A DNA stretch of 64,000 nt from CBDAUN01 sp965214875 (GTDB lineage Bacteria > Pseudomonadota > Gammaproteobacteria > Arenicellales > JAJDZL01): the NCBI GenBank assembly GCA_965214875.1, contig OZ243980.1, positions 496,001 to 560,000 on the forward strand, in the 5' to 3' direction. Every line of letters begins with the position of its first letter. The stretch's first letter is position 1. The notes beneath the pieces were generated by a model. That model was given only the letters and a program-made list of their open reading frames with translations, was not told where the DNA came from and made no database searches. The translations under genes and the position numbers were made by a program. Below are positions 27,171 to 36,115 of the stretch, one piece after another.

Positions 27171-28808
27171 CCTTAAAACCGCGTTAGGGTGGCTGCAAAA
27201 GGGGATAAAGCCTTGTACAATGGGGGGTTTTAGATCAAACAAAATTTCACCCGTTGGGCGGACCCGATCGGAGCAAGGCTTTATGGACATCCAATCATAC
27301 AAGATTTCGACCACGAAAGACAAATCGGCTTCGCGAAGCGGCCTGGCGGCGCTCGCCGAGCTGATCCGCAAGCTGGGGCTCGACACCCATTTCGAGCGGC
27401 TGATGCCGGAGCCGGGCAGCAGCCGCGGCTTGCGCCCGGGGGCGTATTTGACGACGTTCATGCTGATGATGCACGAGGGCTCGCGGCATCTGAGCGGAGT
27501 GGCGCAGCTGCGCGAGGAGCGGCCGCTGCTGGAGCTGCTCGGCATCCGCCGGCTGCCGGGCGACGATGCCTTGGGCCGGTGGCTGCGGCGCGGCGGAGCG
27601 CAGCGCCGCACGCTGCATGCCCTGCAGCTGGCGGTCGCGCTGCACCATCGCAAAAGGGCGGCCCTGGACATCGACGCGACCGCGGCGCTGCGAGAAGTCT
27701 TCGGCGGAGTCCGCATGCAAGAAGGAGCGGGGCTGCATGCCGATCGTCGGCCACATCGCCGAGACCGGCATGGCGGCGGGTGCGGAGTTCAGGGGCGGCT
27801 CGGTCTCGCCGAACGCGCGCAACTGCGAGTTCGTCCGCCAGTGCGAGCGGGCGCTGCCCAGGGGCGTCGCAGTGCATCGCGCCCGCATCGACGCGGCCGG
27901 CTACCAGGCGAGGATCATCAGCCGCTTCACGAGCCGGGGAATCGGCTACGCGATCCGCGCCAGGCTCGACGCGAGCGTGGCCGGGCAGACCGGGGCGCTG
28001 GACGAGTCGCGGCGGCAGCCCTTCATCGAGCGCGACGGGACGGCGAGCCTGGCGCAGCAGACGGCGCGGTTCCTGCACTCGATGAACGACACGCCCGAAG
28101 CGTTCGCGGTGGTGGTGCAGCGGCTTAGAAAATCCGGCCAGCAGGAGCTCGAGCTCGATTGCCCGCAGGCCGGCGACACCCTGTCGCAGGGCGGCTGCAT
28201 CTACCGGGCGCTGGCGACCAGCTTCTGCCGGTGGAGCGACTCGCGGGCGGTCCGCTGATGCAGCCGCAGGGGCGACGACTCCGAAAATCGCATCCGCGAG
28301 CTTCGCAGCGGCTTCGGCGCGGCGCATCCCCCGTGCAGCGACTTCCATGCCAACGCGCTGCATTCCGCGCTGCGCATGCTCGCCTTCAACCTGTTCGCGC
28401 TGATGCGCCAGGTGCTGGACGCGAGCTGCGAGTCGATGCGCATCGAGACCTTTCGCCGCCGGCCCTGCTGCAGGGCGGGCAAGATCGCGCGCCATGCCCG
28501 AGGGCGGGCCTTGAAGCTGTGCGACGCGGCGGCTTAGCGAGGCGGTCGGCATGATCCGGGCGACGGCCCTGGCGCCGCAGCCGCCGGAAACGCAAAAAAA
28601 GCATCGCGCGCACGACAAAAAAATCGGTTGCATCCCGGCGCGTTGCGGACTGTCATTGATCCTTCGCCCCGGTTCCGCTCCTCCGCCCTTTCCGGCCGCG
28701 TCCCGCCCGCAAACCCGCCCGGCATCGCCGCGGCGAACGCCAAAATCTCTCCGCGCCCCGGATTTCGGCAAAATCCGCCCCAAAAAAATCTCTAACGCGG
28801 ATTTTGGG
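27171..28808 (+). mobile_element. IS1380-family insertion sequence, copy 1, transposase inactivated
   Basis: 1638 bp bounded by CCTTAAAACCGCGTTAGG on the left and CTAACGCGGATTTTGGG on the right, imperfect terminal repeats. The transposase starts at 27283 (MDIQSYKISTTK) and shows IS1380 features: LRPGAYLTTFMLMMHEG, LPGDDALGRWLRR, LDIDATA, then in the +1 frame GCMPIVGHIAETG. Two lesions are visible: a frameshift right after IDAT, and a TGA where the family has Trp (before CSRRGDDSENRIREL). Relative to copy 2 it also lacks 18 bp (the codons for DRRLLE). Long opposite-strand frames inside are artefacts of GC-rich coding DNA. Confidence 0.9.
27283..28538 (+). pseudogene. IS1380-family transposase, frameshift plus internal TGA
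   Basis: DDE transposase remnant in three pieces: 27283 to about 27690 in frame 1, about 27690 to 28258 in the +1 frame ending at the TGA after SDSRAVR, then the same frame continuing through SENRIRELRSGFGAAHPPC and LAFNLFALMRQ to about 28538. The same frameshift and the same TGA are present in the copy at 45605-47270. Confidence 0.85.
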
Positions 28809-29042
28809 GACTACAACGAGATTGGCTTGCTTATCTATGCATAAAAGGTCAATGCTTATTTTACTGTTGTCCCAACTCGCGAACTCTTCGGCAATTACAA
28901 GAAGGTCCTCCGAAAGTATTTCAATTTGGTTTCGGACTAATCTTTGAATATCACTTCTCTCATAGATTCCGAGTTCTTCGAAAGTTGTTTTGTGCAGAGG
29001 TCTTATTTGATCTTGATCTTTGTCAAATCTGTAGATAGCCAT
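28809..29042 (-). pseudogene. Truncated 5' fragment of the PD-(D/E)XK nuclease gene
   Basis: It encodes residues 1-78 of the nuclease at 26108-27160, nearly identical (MAIYRFDKDQDQIRPLHKTT), and breaks off just before the catalytic Glu-Leu-Lys. The frame runs on into the insertion sequence for about 50 codons and cannot make an active nuclease. It retains what was probably the native upstream region of the operon. Confidence 0.85.
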
Positions 29043-29052
29043 TTTGATGTTT
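28809..29052. repeat. Right copy of the 244-bp direct repeat
   Basis: Matches 26927-27170 over its whole length. The sequence continuing to the right (GAATTATTGATGG) is presumably the original upstream region of the nuclease gene, now cut off from it. Confidence 0.9.
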
Positions 29053-29139
29053 GAATTATTGATGGAGATATTGTCAAAAGTAGAGTTCGACGATCGTGCG
29101 ATATTCAAACGGCTAAATGGTCGTCTGCCTCTCCCGCCT

Positions 29140-29750
29140 CGATTCTGTCTCTAAATTTTACACCTTCTATCACCTCGCCGAGCTTTCTGAAGCCGCCTAG
29201 GCACTTCGGCATACAATCCAAGCTTGAAGAACATGCAGAGCATCCGTTGCCGGCTCAGGCATCCTCTTGAACGCTTCATGCGGCGGCGGATGGTCGAAAA
29301 CGTAGCACTGATCAGTTTGGCATTGCAGATGCTCCGCTAGTGTGCGGTCGGAAAGTCGCAGAGCACCATCAGCTCGTCACGACCGCGGGTCTTGGCCATC
29401 CATATTTGCTGCAGCGCCGCCTGGTAAGGTCTCGGCCATCTCGCCGCTGGACACCCCTTCAGATACATGCCACGGAACGAACGACTTGACGCTCGAAGAC
29501 TTTCCTGCGGTGGAATCAGCACCGAGACCGGCCTTGCCATGGTTAAGAATATTGCGCCACGGCTGCTAGCCGCTTCGGACCACTGTCTTTGCGCCTATCC
29601 GGCTACTTGACCTTATCATGGTGGACGACGAACTCGCCGACCTCGGCTTCCAGTGCCAGAATCCGCCGGGAGCCCTCGTGCGCCAGCTCGACCGGCAAAT
29701 CGGCGAATTGGTCGTGCGCGTTCAGTGAAACTACGTTATTCTTGCTCATA
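29140..29750 (-). mobile_element. Decayed IS256-family (Mutator-type) transposase gene
   Basis: On the minus strand, fragments appear in the right order for an IS256 transposase. An N-terminal 48-codon piece (29603-29749) contains LAHEGSRRILALEAEVGEF. A middle piece near 29400-29460 contains SEGVSSGEMAETL. A C-terminal piece (about 29165-29340) contains ATFSTIRRRMKRSRGCLS and FKLGLYAE, with LGEVIEGVKFRD in another frame. Frameshifts and gaps separate them, so it is inactive. Confidence 0.75.
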
Positions 29751-29939
29751 GATGGCATGCCTCTCTGGTTGGTTGCAGATTTCGTGAATCTACTGTCAGA
29801 TCAGATACGCCGTTTTTGGCCAATCCCCTTCAAGCACTGCTTTTAGCAATATCTCCCAAATCCCTTGATTAACCGCCACGACAAGGTTGCGACCAGATGG
29901 TCTGTATAGCTGAATCTCAAAATAAACTTTAAATTTGAC

Positions 29940-31049
29940 ATGTATTACGCTCACGAGCCAGAGGAAATAGAGGGACTGCAAGAAATTTCATCTAACGGGT
30001 GGGCAGAATATCCGTTAGATGCGGTTTTTGTACGTACTGAACCGCGGACTGTCAAAGATGTGGTCGAAAGAATTCGTGCGAGTCGCTACGTACTTGCCCC
30101 GGATTTTCAAAGAGAGTTTGTATGGCCCAAAGAGAAACAATCAAAACTCATTGAAAGTTGCGTCATGAGAATACCGCTACCGGTATTCTATGTAGCTGAA
30201 GCAACGGACGGGAAAATAGTTGTCGTGGATGGCTTGCAACGACTGACGACCTTCACCCGCTTTCTAGGAGATGAATTGAAACTTACAGGACTTGCGAATG
30301 GCGACCCATCGGCAAGTGAGCACATTTTGGAGGGAAAATACTTTACAGATTTGTCGATAGGACTGCGAGAACGAGTCGAAGATACGGCTTTGACCATGTA
30401 CATATTGGATGCGAAGGCGCCCGAGCGGGCGAGACTTGATATTTTTGAACGGGTAAATAGTGGGGAACCGCTATCGCGACAGCAGATGCGCAATGCGATG
30501 TATAACGGACCTGGAACAAAGTGGTTGGCAGCCGCTACAAGTGGAAAGCCGTTTTTGGATGCGACCGGAAGGACATTAAATCGACGAACGATGCGTGACC
30601 GCGAAGCGGTCAACCGATTTTGCGCGTTCAAACTATTTGGATGGAAAGCCTACGACTCGGGTGACTTAGATCGCTTTTTGGCTGATTGCCTATTGAAGAT
30701 GAACGGGATGAGCGAAAGCCAACTTCTGAAATTGCGCGAAGAATTTGACGAATCGATGAGGCTAAACTACAAATATTTTGGGAAACATGCATTTCGAAAA
30801 TCATTGACTGCTCATGGACCTGATTGTCAGCGGACCGTCATAAACATTTCACTATTCGATGTTTGCGCTGTGGGATTTAGCCATGCAAACTTGCCACATA
30901 ATTCCATTAGGGAGCGCATCATCAATCTTGTCAAGGATGCGACGTTCGAAAGCGCAATCACCTCTTCAACGAACAGCACTCAAGCTGTACACACACGGTT
31001 CGAGATGATGGGCCATATTTTCAATGCAATTGATGCATCTGAAAATTGA
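29940..31049 (+). CDS. DUF262 (ParB/GmrSD-like) protein, first gene of a three-gene defence-like operon
   Basis: A 369-residue protein with the DUF262 marks FQREFVW (residues 56-62), VVDGLQRLTTF (the DGQQR motif of this ParB-related fold, residues 96-105) and NSGEPLSRQQMRNAMY. DUF262 proteins include the N-terminal domain of the type IV restriction enzyme GmrSD and components of several anti-phage systems. No GmrSD C-terminal nuclease domain (DUF1524) is seen. There is no clear Shine-Dalgarno before the ATG. Its TGA is immediately followed by the ATG of the next gene, so the two are translationally linked. The AT-rich composition contrasts with the mobile elements to its left. Confidence 0.87.
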   Translation: MYYAHEPEEIEGLQEISSNGWAEYPLDAVFVRTEPRTVKDVVERIRASRYVLAPDFQREFVWPKEKQSKLIESCVMRIPLPVFYVAEATDGKIVVVDGLQRLTTFTRFLGDELKLTGLANGDPSASEHILEGKYFTDLSIGLRERVEDTALTMYILDAKAPERARLDIFERVNSGEPLSRQQMRNAMYNGPGTKWLAAATSGKPFLDATGRTLNRRTMRDREAVNRFCAFKLFGWKAYDSGDLDRFLADCLLKMNGMSESQLLKLREEFDESMRLNYKYFGKHAFRKSLTAHGPDCQRTVINISLFDVCAVGFSHANLPHNSIRERIINLVKDATFESAITSSTNSTQAVHTRFEMMGHIFNAIDASEN

Positions 31050-32147
31050 ATGATTCCCATAAGAGAAGCTAGCATCCGCGGTTTCAAGTGCTTCAATGAC
31101 TTGTCGCTTGAATTCGGTAAACTTACTCTTCTATGCGGGCTCAATGGCGGAGGCAAGTCGACAGTAATTCAATCGATGCTCTTAGTATCACAAGGCTTGA
31201 AGCAAAGTAATTTTTCCGGGAACTTTCCACTGAACGGGGAATTTACAAGACTAGGAACTGTCGCCGCAATTGTTGGTTCAAGCAGGAATGAACTTCCGCA
31301 TTTTTCTTTTTCCTGCAAGGACGAAACATTAGATTTCGTGTTTGACTCTGATCCGGAATCTGATCGGTTCTTGTCGATTGCAGAGACTGATTCAATGAAC
31401 GTAAAGTGTCCACATGTTGTGGAATCTTTAAGTAAATTGGTGTTCGTCGGAGCATCTCGCAGAAGTGATCAATCAACCTATCCCGTTCCAGACAACAAAC
31501 TTCCGACTGATGCATCAGTCGGAACTGACGGCAGATATGCGGCCAAAATCTATTACGACAGCGTTGATGATGCAGTTGAACTTGAGAAGCTGCACCCTGA
31601 GGAACAATCGCAAACTTTCAGACGGCAGGTGAATGCATGGCTGTCGTCACTTTTTCCAGGTTCCGAAGTCAATGTTCAATTTTTTCGGCAAGTGCAACAG
31701 CTGGGACTGGAGTTCCGGCTCTCCTCCACCGGTCAGTGGATCAATCCATCGAATATCGGATACGGACTTTCTTACGGATTTCCGATCATCGTCGCGCTAC
31801 TTAGTGCAAAACCTGGACAACTGGTGATTATTGATAGCCCCGAAGCTCATTTGCACCCCTATGCACAATCACGGATGGGCCAACTGCTGGCAAAATTTGC
31901 TCAAGCCGGTATTCAGATATTTGTTGAAACCCATAGCGACCATCTGCTAAACGGTGTCAGGCTGGCAGTCAAGGAGGGGAAAATTTTTGCCGATGATGTG
32001 GGGATATACTTTTTTTCAGGAGCTGGCGAGCAACAACATGGCGTTCATTCGCTCAAAATTGACAGCGCTGGAATGATAGACAATTGGCCTATCGGTTTTT
32101 TCGATCAAACCGAGAGAGATTTACAGAAACTGATTGAACCAGGCTGA
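31050..32147 (+). CDS. AAA/SMC-like ATPase of the DUF3696 type
   Basis: A 365-residue ATPase: MIPIREASIRGFKCF, P-loop GLNGGGKST (residues 30-38), and Walker B LVIIDSPEAHLHP near residue 256, followed by ETHSDHLLNGVRLAV. This is the layout of OLD-like/DUF3696 ATPases that act with a nuclease in anti-phage systems. The C-terminus (IDNWPIGFFDQTERDLQKL) is typical of DUF3696 proteins. It starts directly after the DUF262 stop, and the third gene starts 3 bp after its own stop. Confidence 0.87.
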   Translation: MIPIREASIRGFKCFNDLSLEFGKLTLLCGLNGGGKSTVIQSMLLVSQGLKQSNFSGNFPLNGEFTRLGTVAAIVGSSRNELPHFSFSCKDETLDFVFDSDPESDRFLSIAETDSMNVKCPHVVESLSKLVFVGASRRSDQSTYPVPDNKLPTDASVGTDGRYAAKIYYDSVDDAVELEKLHPEEQSQTFRRQVNAWLSSLFPGSEVNVQFFRQVQQLGLEFRLSSTGQWINPSNIGYGLSYGFPIIVALLSAKPGQLVIIDSPEAHLHPYAQSRMGQLLAKFAQAGIQIFVETHSDHLLNGVRLAVKEGKIFADDVGIYFFSGAGEQQHGVHSLKIDSAGMIDNWPIGFFDQTERDLQKLIEPG

Positions 32148-32150
32148 ATT

Positions 32151-33122
32151 TTGTTGTTCATTCTTAACGAAATATCAATAGACTCTCAATTTCTTGACGC
32201 TAGAGAATTTAATTCTTGCATCAGTGAGTTGCTGGAAGCAAGATGCAAAAACAGAGTTTTACTTGAAAATTTCAAGATAAATCGTAACGCCATCAACCGA
32301 AAAATCAACTCCAACCTAACTGTAGCGGAAGCGTTTTCGAAACACGGTGACCGAGATAGACGCAAGCTATTCTATGTATGGTTTGCGTCTTCAGGTCCTT
32401 TTCATGATGACGAAAGGGTTGATGTGAAAAATGACTATTTCGAATATGCCGGCATTGACGTTACGGATTCCGGGCTGGGAGAAGCGGCTAGGCGGGCCGT
32501 GCTCGGTATGCAAGTGGTGACATTTAGTTTTGCGGGATGTGTGCCCGATTTTACCCACACGCCATTGATGATTGATCACGGTCCTATAGAAGAGTGGCTA
32601 GGTCAATATGAATTGGACAACATTTGGACGATTGACGAGTTAACAAGGAAAGCTGAGCAAGCTCGCGCCGCCCCGCAAACTTGGGAAGAGTTGATCAAAA
32701 ACGCCAGTGAAGACTATCCGTTTCTTCTGTTGTCAGAATCAATATATGAAAATCCAAGTTTGAAACGTGAGCCATTCAGTAAAACGATTGCGGATTCTGC
32801 ACATTTCCTTTTGCATATTCTGAATCGATATATGGAAATTGCAAATCAACATGGATACGGTGCTGAAGGTGCCAAGGAAATATTGCGGAACCATTTTTCA
32901 GGTGAGCGAGCTCGTTTTTCGCCAGAGTCGGAATCCAATAGGAATAGATTTCGAAATAGTTTGACCTTCGAATATCCCGAAGATCCGTCTGAAAAAATTC
33001 TGGCGCATTGGCATGGGAAAATAAGTCATCGGGTATTCCGACTTCATTTCGAGTGGCCCGTGCCGTCCGGTCAAGATTATCTAAAGGTAGTGTATCTAGG
33101 CCCGAAAATTACAACGAAATAG
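32151..33122 (+). CDS. Unrecognised protein, third gene of the DUF262-DUF3696 operon
   Basis: A 323-residue protein starting at TTG 32151, 3 bp after the ATPase stop. I do not recognise a named domain. The last 40 residues (HWHGKISHRVFRLHFEWP, then LKVVYLGPKIT) look like a short conserved end shared by accessory proteins of defence operons, a recollection I cannot verify here. The rest has no signal peptide or membrane segment. A three-gene set of DUF262, DUF3696 ATPase and an extra gene recalls the Menshen system as I remember it. This gene would then be the effector or sensor. Confidence 0.75.
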   Translation: MLFILNEISIDSQFLDAREFNSCISELLEARCKNRVLLENFKINRNAINRKINSNLTVAEAFSKHGDRDRRKLFYVWFASSGPFHDDERVDVKNDYFEYAGIDVTDSGLGEAARRAVLGMQVVTFSFAGCVPDFTHTPLMIDHGPIEEWLGQYELDNIWTIDELTRKAEQARAAPQTWEELIKNASEDYPFLLLSESIYENPSLKREPFSKTIADSAHFLLHILNRYMEIANQHGYGAEGAKEILRNHFSGERARFSPESESNRNRFRNSLTFEYPEDPSEKILAHWHGKISHRVFRLHFEWPVPSGQDYLKVVYLGPKITTK

Positions 33123-34118
33123 TGAGATGAGGTTGAATCGAATGATTGAACTAATGCCGTGAGAAGGTCTCATGCGCCGTCAAAGTGGCATAAATATATT
33201 TTTGACAAAAACATTCAATACAGATTCGTGAAGGCAGAAATCTTGTCTTCACTTTCGATGGCTCTAAAGTGTTTTCGAACCGGATTTGCTTCAATTACAG
33301 GAAGACGGACGGAATTGCAGCAGGAAACGGCCTTTTTAGCGACTACGCCCCGGTGAATGGATGCCTGTGCTGGGGACGGTGGCGAACAGAATGCAACTTA
33401 CAGAGTCGCTATGGAACAGGTCATCACCAGCGATGCGAGCACGATGAAACTGTGCAGTTTCGGGTGCATGGTCCGCATCTGAAACTCACGGGCGAGACCT
33501 GGACTTCCATTTCCGCGTATTGGCCGTGCGAGGTGACAGTGACAGGCATGATCAAGAATGACCAGACCGATTGCCAATCGCTGCGGTTTGGAGAGTGACA
33601 CGCCATTAGAAGAACGGGGTGGATGCTTGGACGGTTTGAACTGCCATTGCCCCGAGAGTCGCGATGCTTCGTATGACCGGAGGATGTCTGCGGCGTTTTG
33701 CCTTGCAGGGTGGTTCGGATTTGCGGGTAGCGCGGATTACAGCAGCAGACGTGGGTGAATTCGGCGGAGCGAAGCGTTCCGCTTCGCCTTGGTCATTCTC
33801 GCGCTTCTTTCCGCCGGGACGCGAGGGTTTTTGGCAAAGCGCAGAGCTTCGGCTTCGCATCTCCTGAATGCATCGTTCGAGTTGCGCGAGCCGGTGCTCT
33901 CGACGATTCATCGCCGCTCGAGTGCTCAAGCAGGTGTCTGTTGCGGATGACGATGCTATGGCGTGATACGCAAGCTTGAGTGCTGCGCCGAGGCAAGGTG
34001 GAGGTGGCCGAGAGAATTCAAACAGCTTGGGAAAGTTATCAATGGAATCAGATTCAAGGATAGGCGAAAGGGACATGTAAACCAAAATGAGTGAAATCGA
34101 TAAAGTGTTTCATCAAAT
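33123..34118. other. Gene-poor stretch with possible eroded coding fragments
   Basis: About 1 kb without a convincing gene. Around 33206-33600 on the plus strand, protein-like pieces occur in two frames (NLVFTFDGSKVFSNRICFN, and a 41-codon frame at 33357-33482 ending STMKLCSFGCMVRI), suggesting a frameshifted remnant. From 33606 to 34085 both strands have open frames with no family features, and I see nothing there. Confidence 0.4.
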
Positions 34119-34156
34119 GGTGTTTTAGTGATATGATGCACATACATTAAAACACC
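34119..34156 (+). promoter_or_regulatory. Promoter and inverted-repeat operator of the toxin-antitoxin operon
   Basis: GGTGTTTTA (34119-34127) and TAAAACACC (34148-34156) are perfect complements flanking a candidate -10 box TATGAT (34132-34137). A weak -35, TTTCAT, lies at 34108-34113. The layout fits autorepression by the ribbon-helix-helix antitoxin encoded 17 bp downstream. Confidence 0.65.
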
Positions 34157-34172
34157 TAATCGGGAGTATTGT

Positions 34173-34418
34173 ATGGCTCGACTTACGGTCACATTGAATG
34201 ACGAACTGCACCAAGCGTTAAAGGAAACCGCAGCACGCCAGCGGCGTTCGATTGGCTCGATTATTGAAGAATCCCTCAGGTTCCGCGGGGTTCGCACATA
34301 TGAGAGCGCTCAGGAAATTGTGCGCCGTGCCCAGCAATCGTCTGGTTTGAAATCAGACGACGCACTGCGACTGGCTGTTGAGGAAACGAGACAATGGCGC
34401 CAAGAAAATAGCGATTGA
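34173..34418 (+). CDS. CopG/ribbon-helix-helix antitoxin
   Basis: An 81-residue protein with an N-terminal ribbon-helix-helix (ARLTVTLNDELHQALKETA and RSIGSIIEESLRF) and a charged C-terminus that would bind the toxin. A GGGAG ribosome site precedes the ATG. It lies directly before a PIN-domain gene (19 bp gap) and is probably both antitoxin and repressor through the inverted repeat upstream. Confidence 0.85.
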   Translation: MARLTVTLNDELHQALKETAARQRRSIGSIIEESLRFRGVRTYESAQEIVRRAQQSSGLKSDDALRLAVEETRQWRQENSD

Positions 34419-34437
34419 AACGATTGCTGACCAACAA

Positions 34438-34860
34438 ATGCTTGCACCCGCAGTGATCGATACCAATGTCGTTGTTGCTGGATTGGTGGCGGTCGACCAA
34501 AACAGCCCTCCGGCCAAAATTCTCAATGCCATGCTAAATGGAAAGCTGATTTACCTGATGTCTGAAGAGCTGATAGCCGAGTATGCAGAAGTTATGCGGC
34601 GTTCTTCAATTGCAAGCCTGCACCAACTGACAGATGCTGACATTGATGCTCTCTTGACAGAAATGGTCGCAAACTCGGTTTGGCGTAAACCTGTCTCAGA
34701 TTGTGAAGCTCCCGATCCAAATGACGACCATCTCTGGCGTTTGCTCGCCAGTCAATCCGACAGCATTCTTGTAACAGGCGACAAGCTGTTGCTAAGTAAT
34801 CCGTTGCCCCAGCACCCGATCATCTCTCCTCGAGAGTTTGTTGATGTGTTCCGAATCTAA
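34438..34860 (+). CDS. PIN-domain toxin (COG1569-type)
   Basis: A 140-residue predicted ribonuclease toxin. Acidic residues of the PIN active site appear in VIDTNVVVAGL, in ELIAEYAEVM and in PNDDHLWRLL, with LVTGDKLLL near the end. I chose ATG 34438 because the family core begins right after it. An in-frame upstream start would overlap the antitoxin. It is paired with the CopG-like gene and is likely held inactive by it. Confidence 0.87.
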   Translation: MLAPAVIDTNVVVAGLVAVDQNSPPAKILNAMLNGKLIYLMSEELIAEYAEVMRRSSIASLHQLTDADIDALLTEMVANSVWRKPVSDCEAPDPNDDHLWRLLASQSDSILVTGDKLLLSNPLPQHPIISPREFVDVFRI

Positions 34861-34998
34861 GCAACACTCTTACATTGGATGGTGATAGGCAAAGCAAAAC
34901 GACTGCCGAGGTAATTCGTTCTGCAAAGCGACACGAGAAAGTATTGATCGACTATGCGAGAAGAAGCGAAATGTTTTGAGCCGGATATCCTGTAGCAG

Positions 34999-36114
34999 TC
35001 AGCGTCGATGAAGTCGTGCGGCAGACAGCGCCTCTTCAAAATTATTTTGACTGTACTGCTCACCGAATGATGCCAAACCGCTCACGATTTCGCGAATCAC
35101 TGCAGGCCCCTTGTAAATCAGAGACGTGTACAGCTGCACGGCCGTTGCACCGGCAACCAGCTTGTCCCAGGCATCCCGCGCCGACGCGATGCCGCCGGCA
35201 CCGATAATCGGAATGGCATGATCGGTCGCTCTTGCAATGGACCGTATCACCTCTGTCGATAATCCCGCCAAAGGAGGACCGCTCATCCCGCCGGTTTGCT
35301 GATAATTTGGATGATGTCCGGTATTGCCGGATCTTCGTTTCGTGGTGTTGGTCGCGATGATTGCATCAATCTTGCGATGCTTGACAATGTCGGCGATATG
35401 CCCGATTTCGCGGTAGGTCAGATCTGGAGACAGTTTAATTGCGACCGGCACTACTTTGCCGTGCCGCCTATCTGCCAGCTCGTCGCGCCTTGCAATCACT
35501 TTAGCCAGCAGTTCGTCCAGATAATTTTCAGATTGCAAATCCCGCAGGCCAGGCGAGTTCGGAGACGAGATGTTCAGCGCCACATAGTCTGCAAAGTCAT
35601 ATACCCCCTCTAATCCGACTTCATAGTCGCCTGAAGCATGCTCAAGGTCAGTGGTAGTGTTTTTGCCGATGTTGATGCCGAGCATGAACGACTTGGGTGA
35701 GTTATGGAGTTGCTTCATTCGTCGCTGAAAAGATTTCAAGCCCCGGCTATTGAAACCCAATCGATTGATAACCGCCTGATCCTCAACGATTCGAAAGACC
35801 CGCTTGCCCGGATTGCCGCGTTGCGGCATCGGAGTCACTGTTCCTGCCTCGATGAAGCCGAACCCCATGGCGGCAAACGATCTGATCGCCAACGCATCCT
35901 TGTCGCACCCAGCTGCAAGGCCGACAGGATTTTTCAGTTTGTGCCCGAAAATTTCAACTGGAAGATCGGGGACTTGCTCACCCCATCTTCGCCGCTGCCT
36001 AGCCAGCATTCGCTCGGTGGACTGTCCCACGCGCAGTGCCGCTATCGCAGCACGATGGGCGACTTCCGCATCGACGCGAAAAGCCAGCTTGCTGAATCGC
36101 GAAAAGCTGTCCAA
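34999..36114 (-). CDS. pyrD: Dihydroorotate dehydrogenase, quinone type (class 2)
   Basis: A 371-residue flavoprotein that oxidises dihydroorotate to orotate in pyrimidine synthesis, passing electrons to membrane quinone. It has the class 2 N-terminal helices, KNPVGLAAGCDKD, GVTP-like GTVTPMPQRGNPGKR, and NISSPNSPGLRDLQ with the catalytic Ser. GAGGIASARDAWDKLVAGA is the FMN phosphate site. Only 1 bp separates its start from the stop of the upstream pseudouridine synthase gene, so both are in one transcript with purB. Confidence 0.95.
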   Translation of the reverse strand: MDSFSRFSKLAFRVDAEVAHRAAIAALRVGQSTERMLARQRRRWGEQVPDLPVEIFGHKLKNPVGLAAGCDKDALAIRSFAAMGFGFIEAGTVTPMPQRGNPGKRVFRIVEDQAVINRLGFNSRGLKSFQRRMKQLHNSPKSFMLGINIGKNTTTDLEHASGDYEVGLEGVYDFADYVALNISSPNSPGLRDLQSENYLDELLAKVIARRDELADRRHGKVVPVAIKLSPDLTYREIGHIADIVKHRKIDAIIATNTTKRRSGNTGHHPNYQQTGGMSGPPLAGLSTEVIRSIARATDHAIPIIGAGGIASARDAWDKLVAGATAVQLYTSLIYKGPAVIREIVSGLASFGEQYSQNNFEEALSAARLHRR

Positions 36115-36115
36115 G

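Noticed and set aside
27283..28538. TGA read as Trp (alternative genetic code)
   Set aside because: TGA is used as a normal stop in potB, the DUF262 gene, the DUF3696 ATPase and the antitoxin, so the TGA in both transposases is a lesion or element-specific feature.
27458..28783. 441-codon minus-strand frame in the IS1380 element, and its counterpart at 45800-46984
   Set aside because: Both are antisense to the transposase in very GC-rich DNA and have alanine/arginine-rich low-complexity translations.
29940..31049. Calling the DUF262 protein a complete GmrSD type IV restriction enzyme
   Set aside because: The DUF1524 nuclease domain of GmrD is not present in this protein.
33606..34085. 159-codon minus-strand frame
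   Set aside because: No ribosome site, no family similarity, and low-complexity Ser/Arg/Pro content; likely non-coding.
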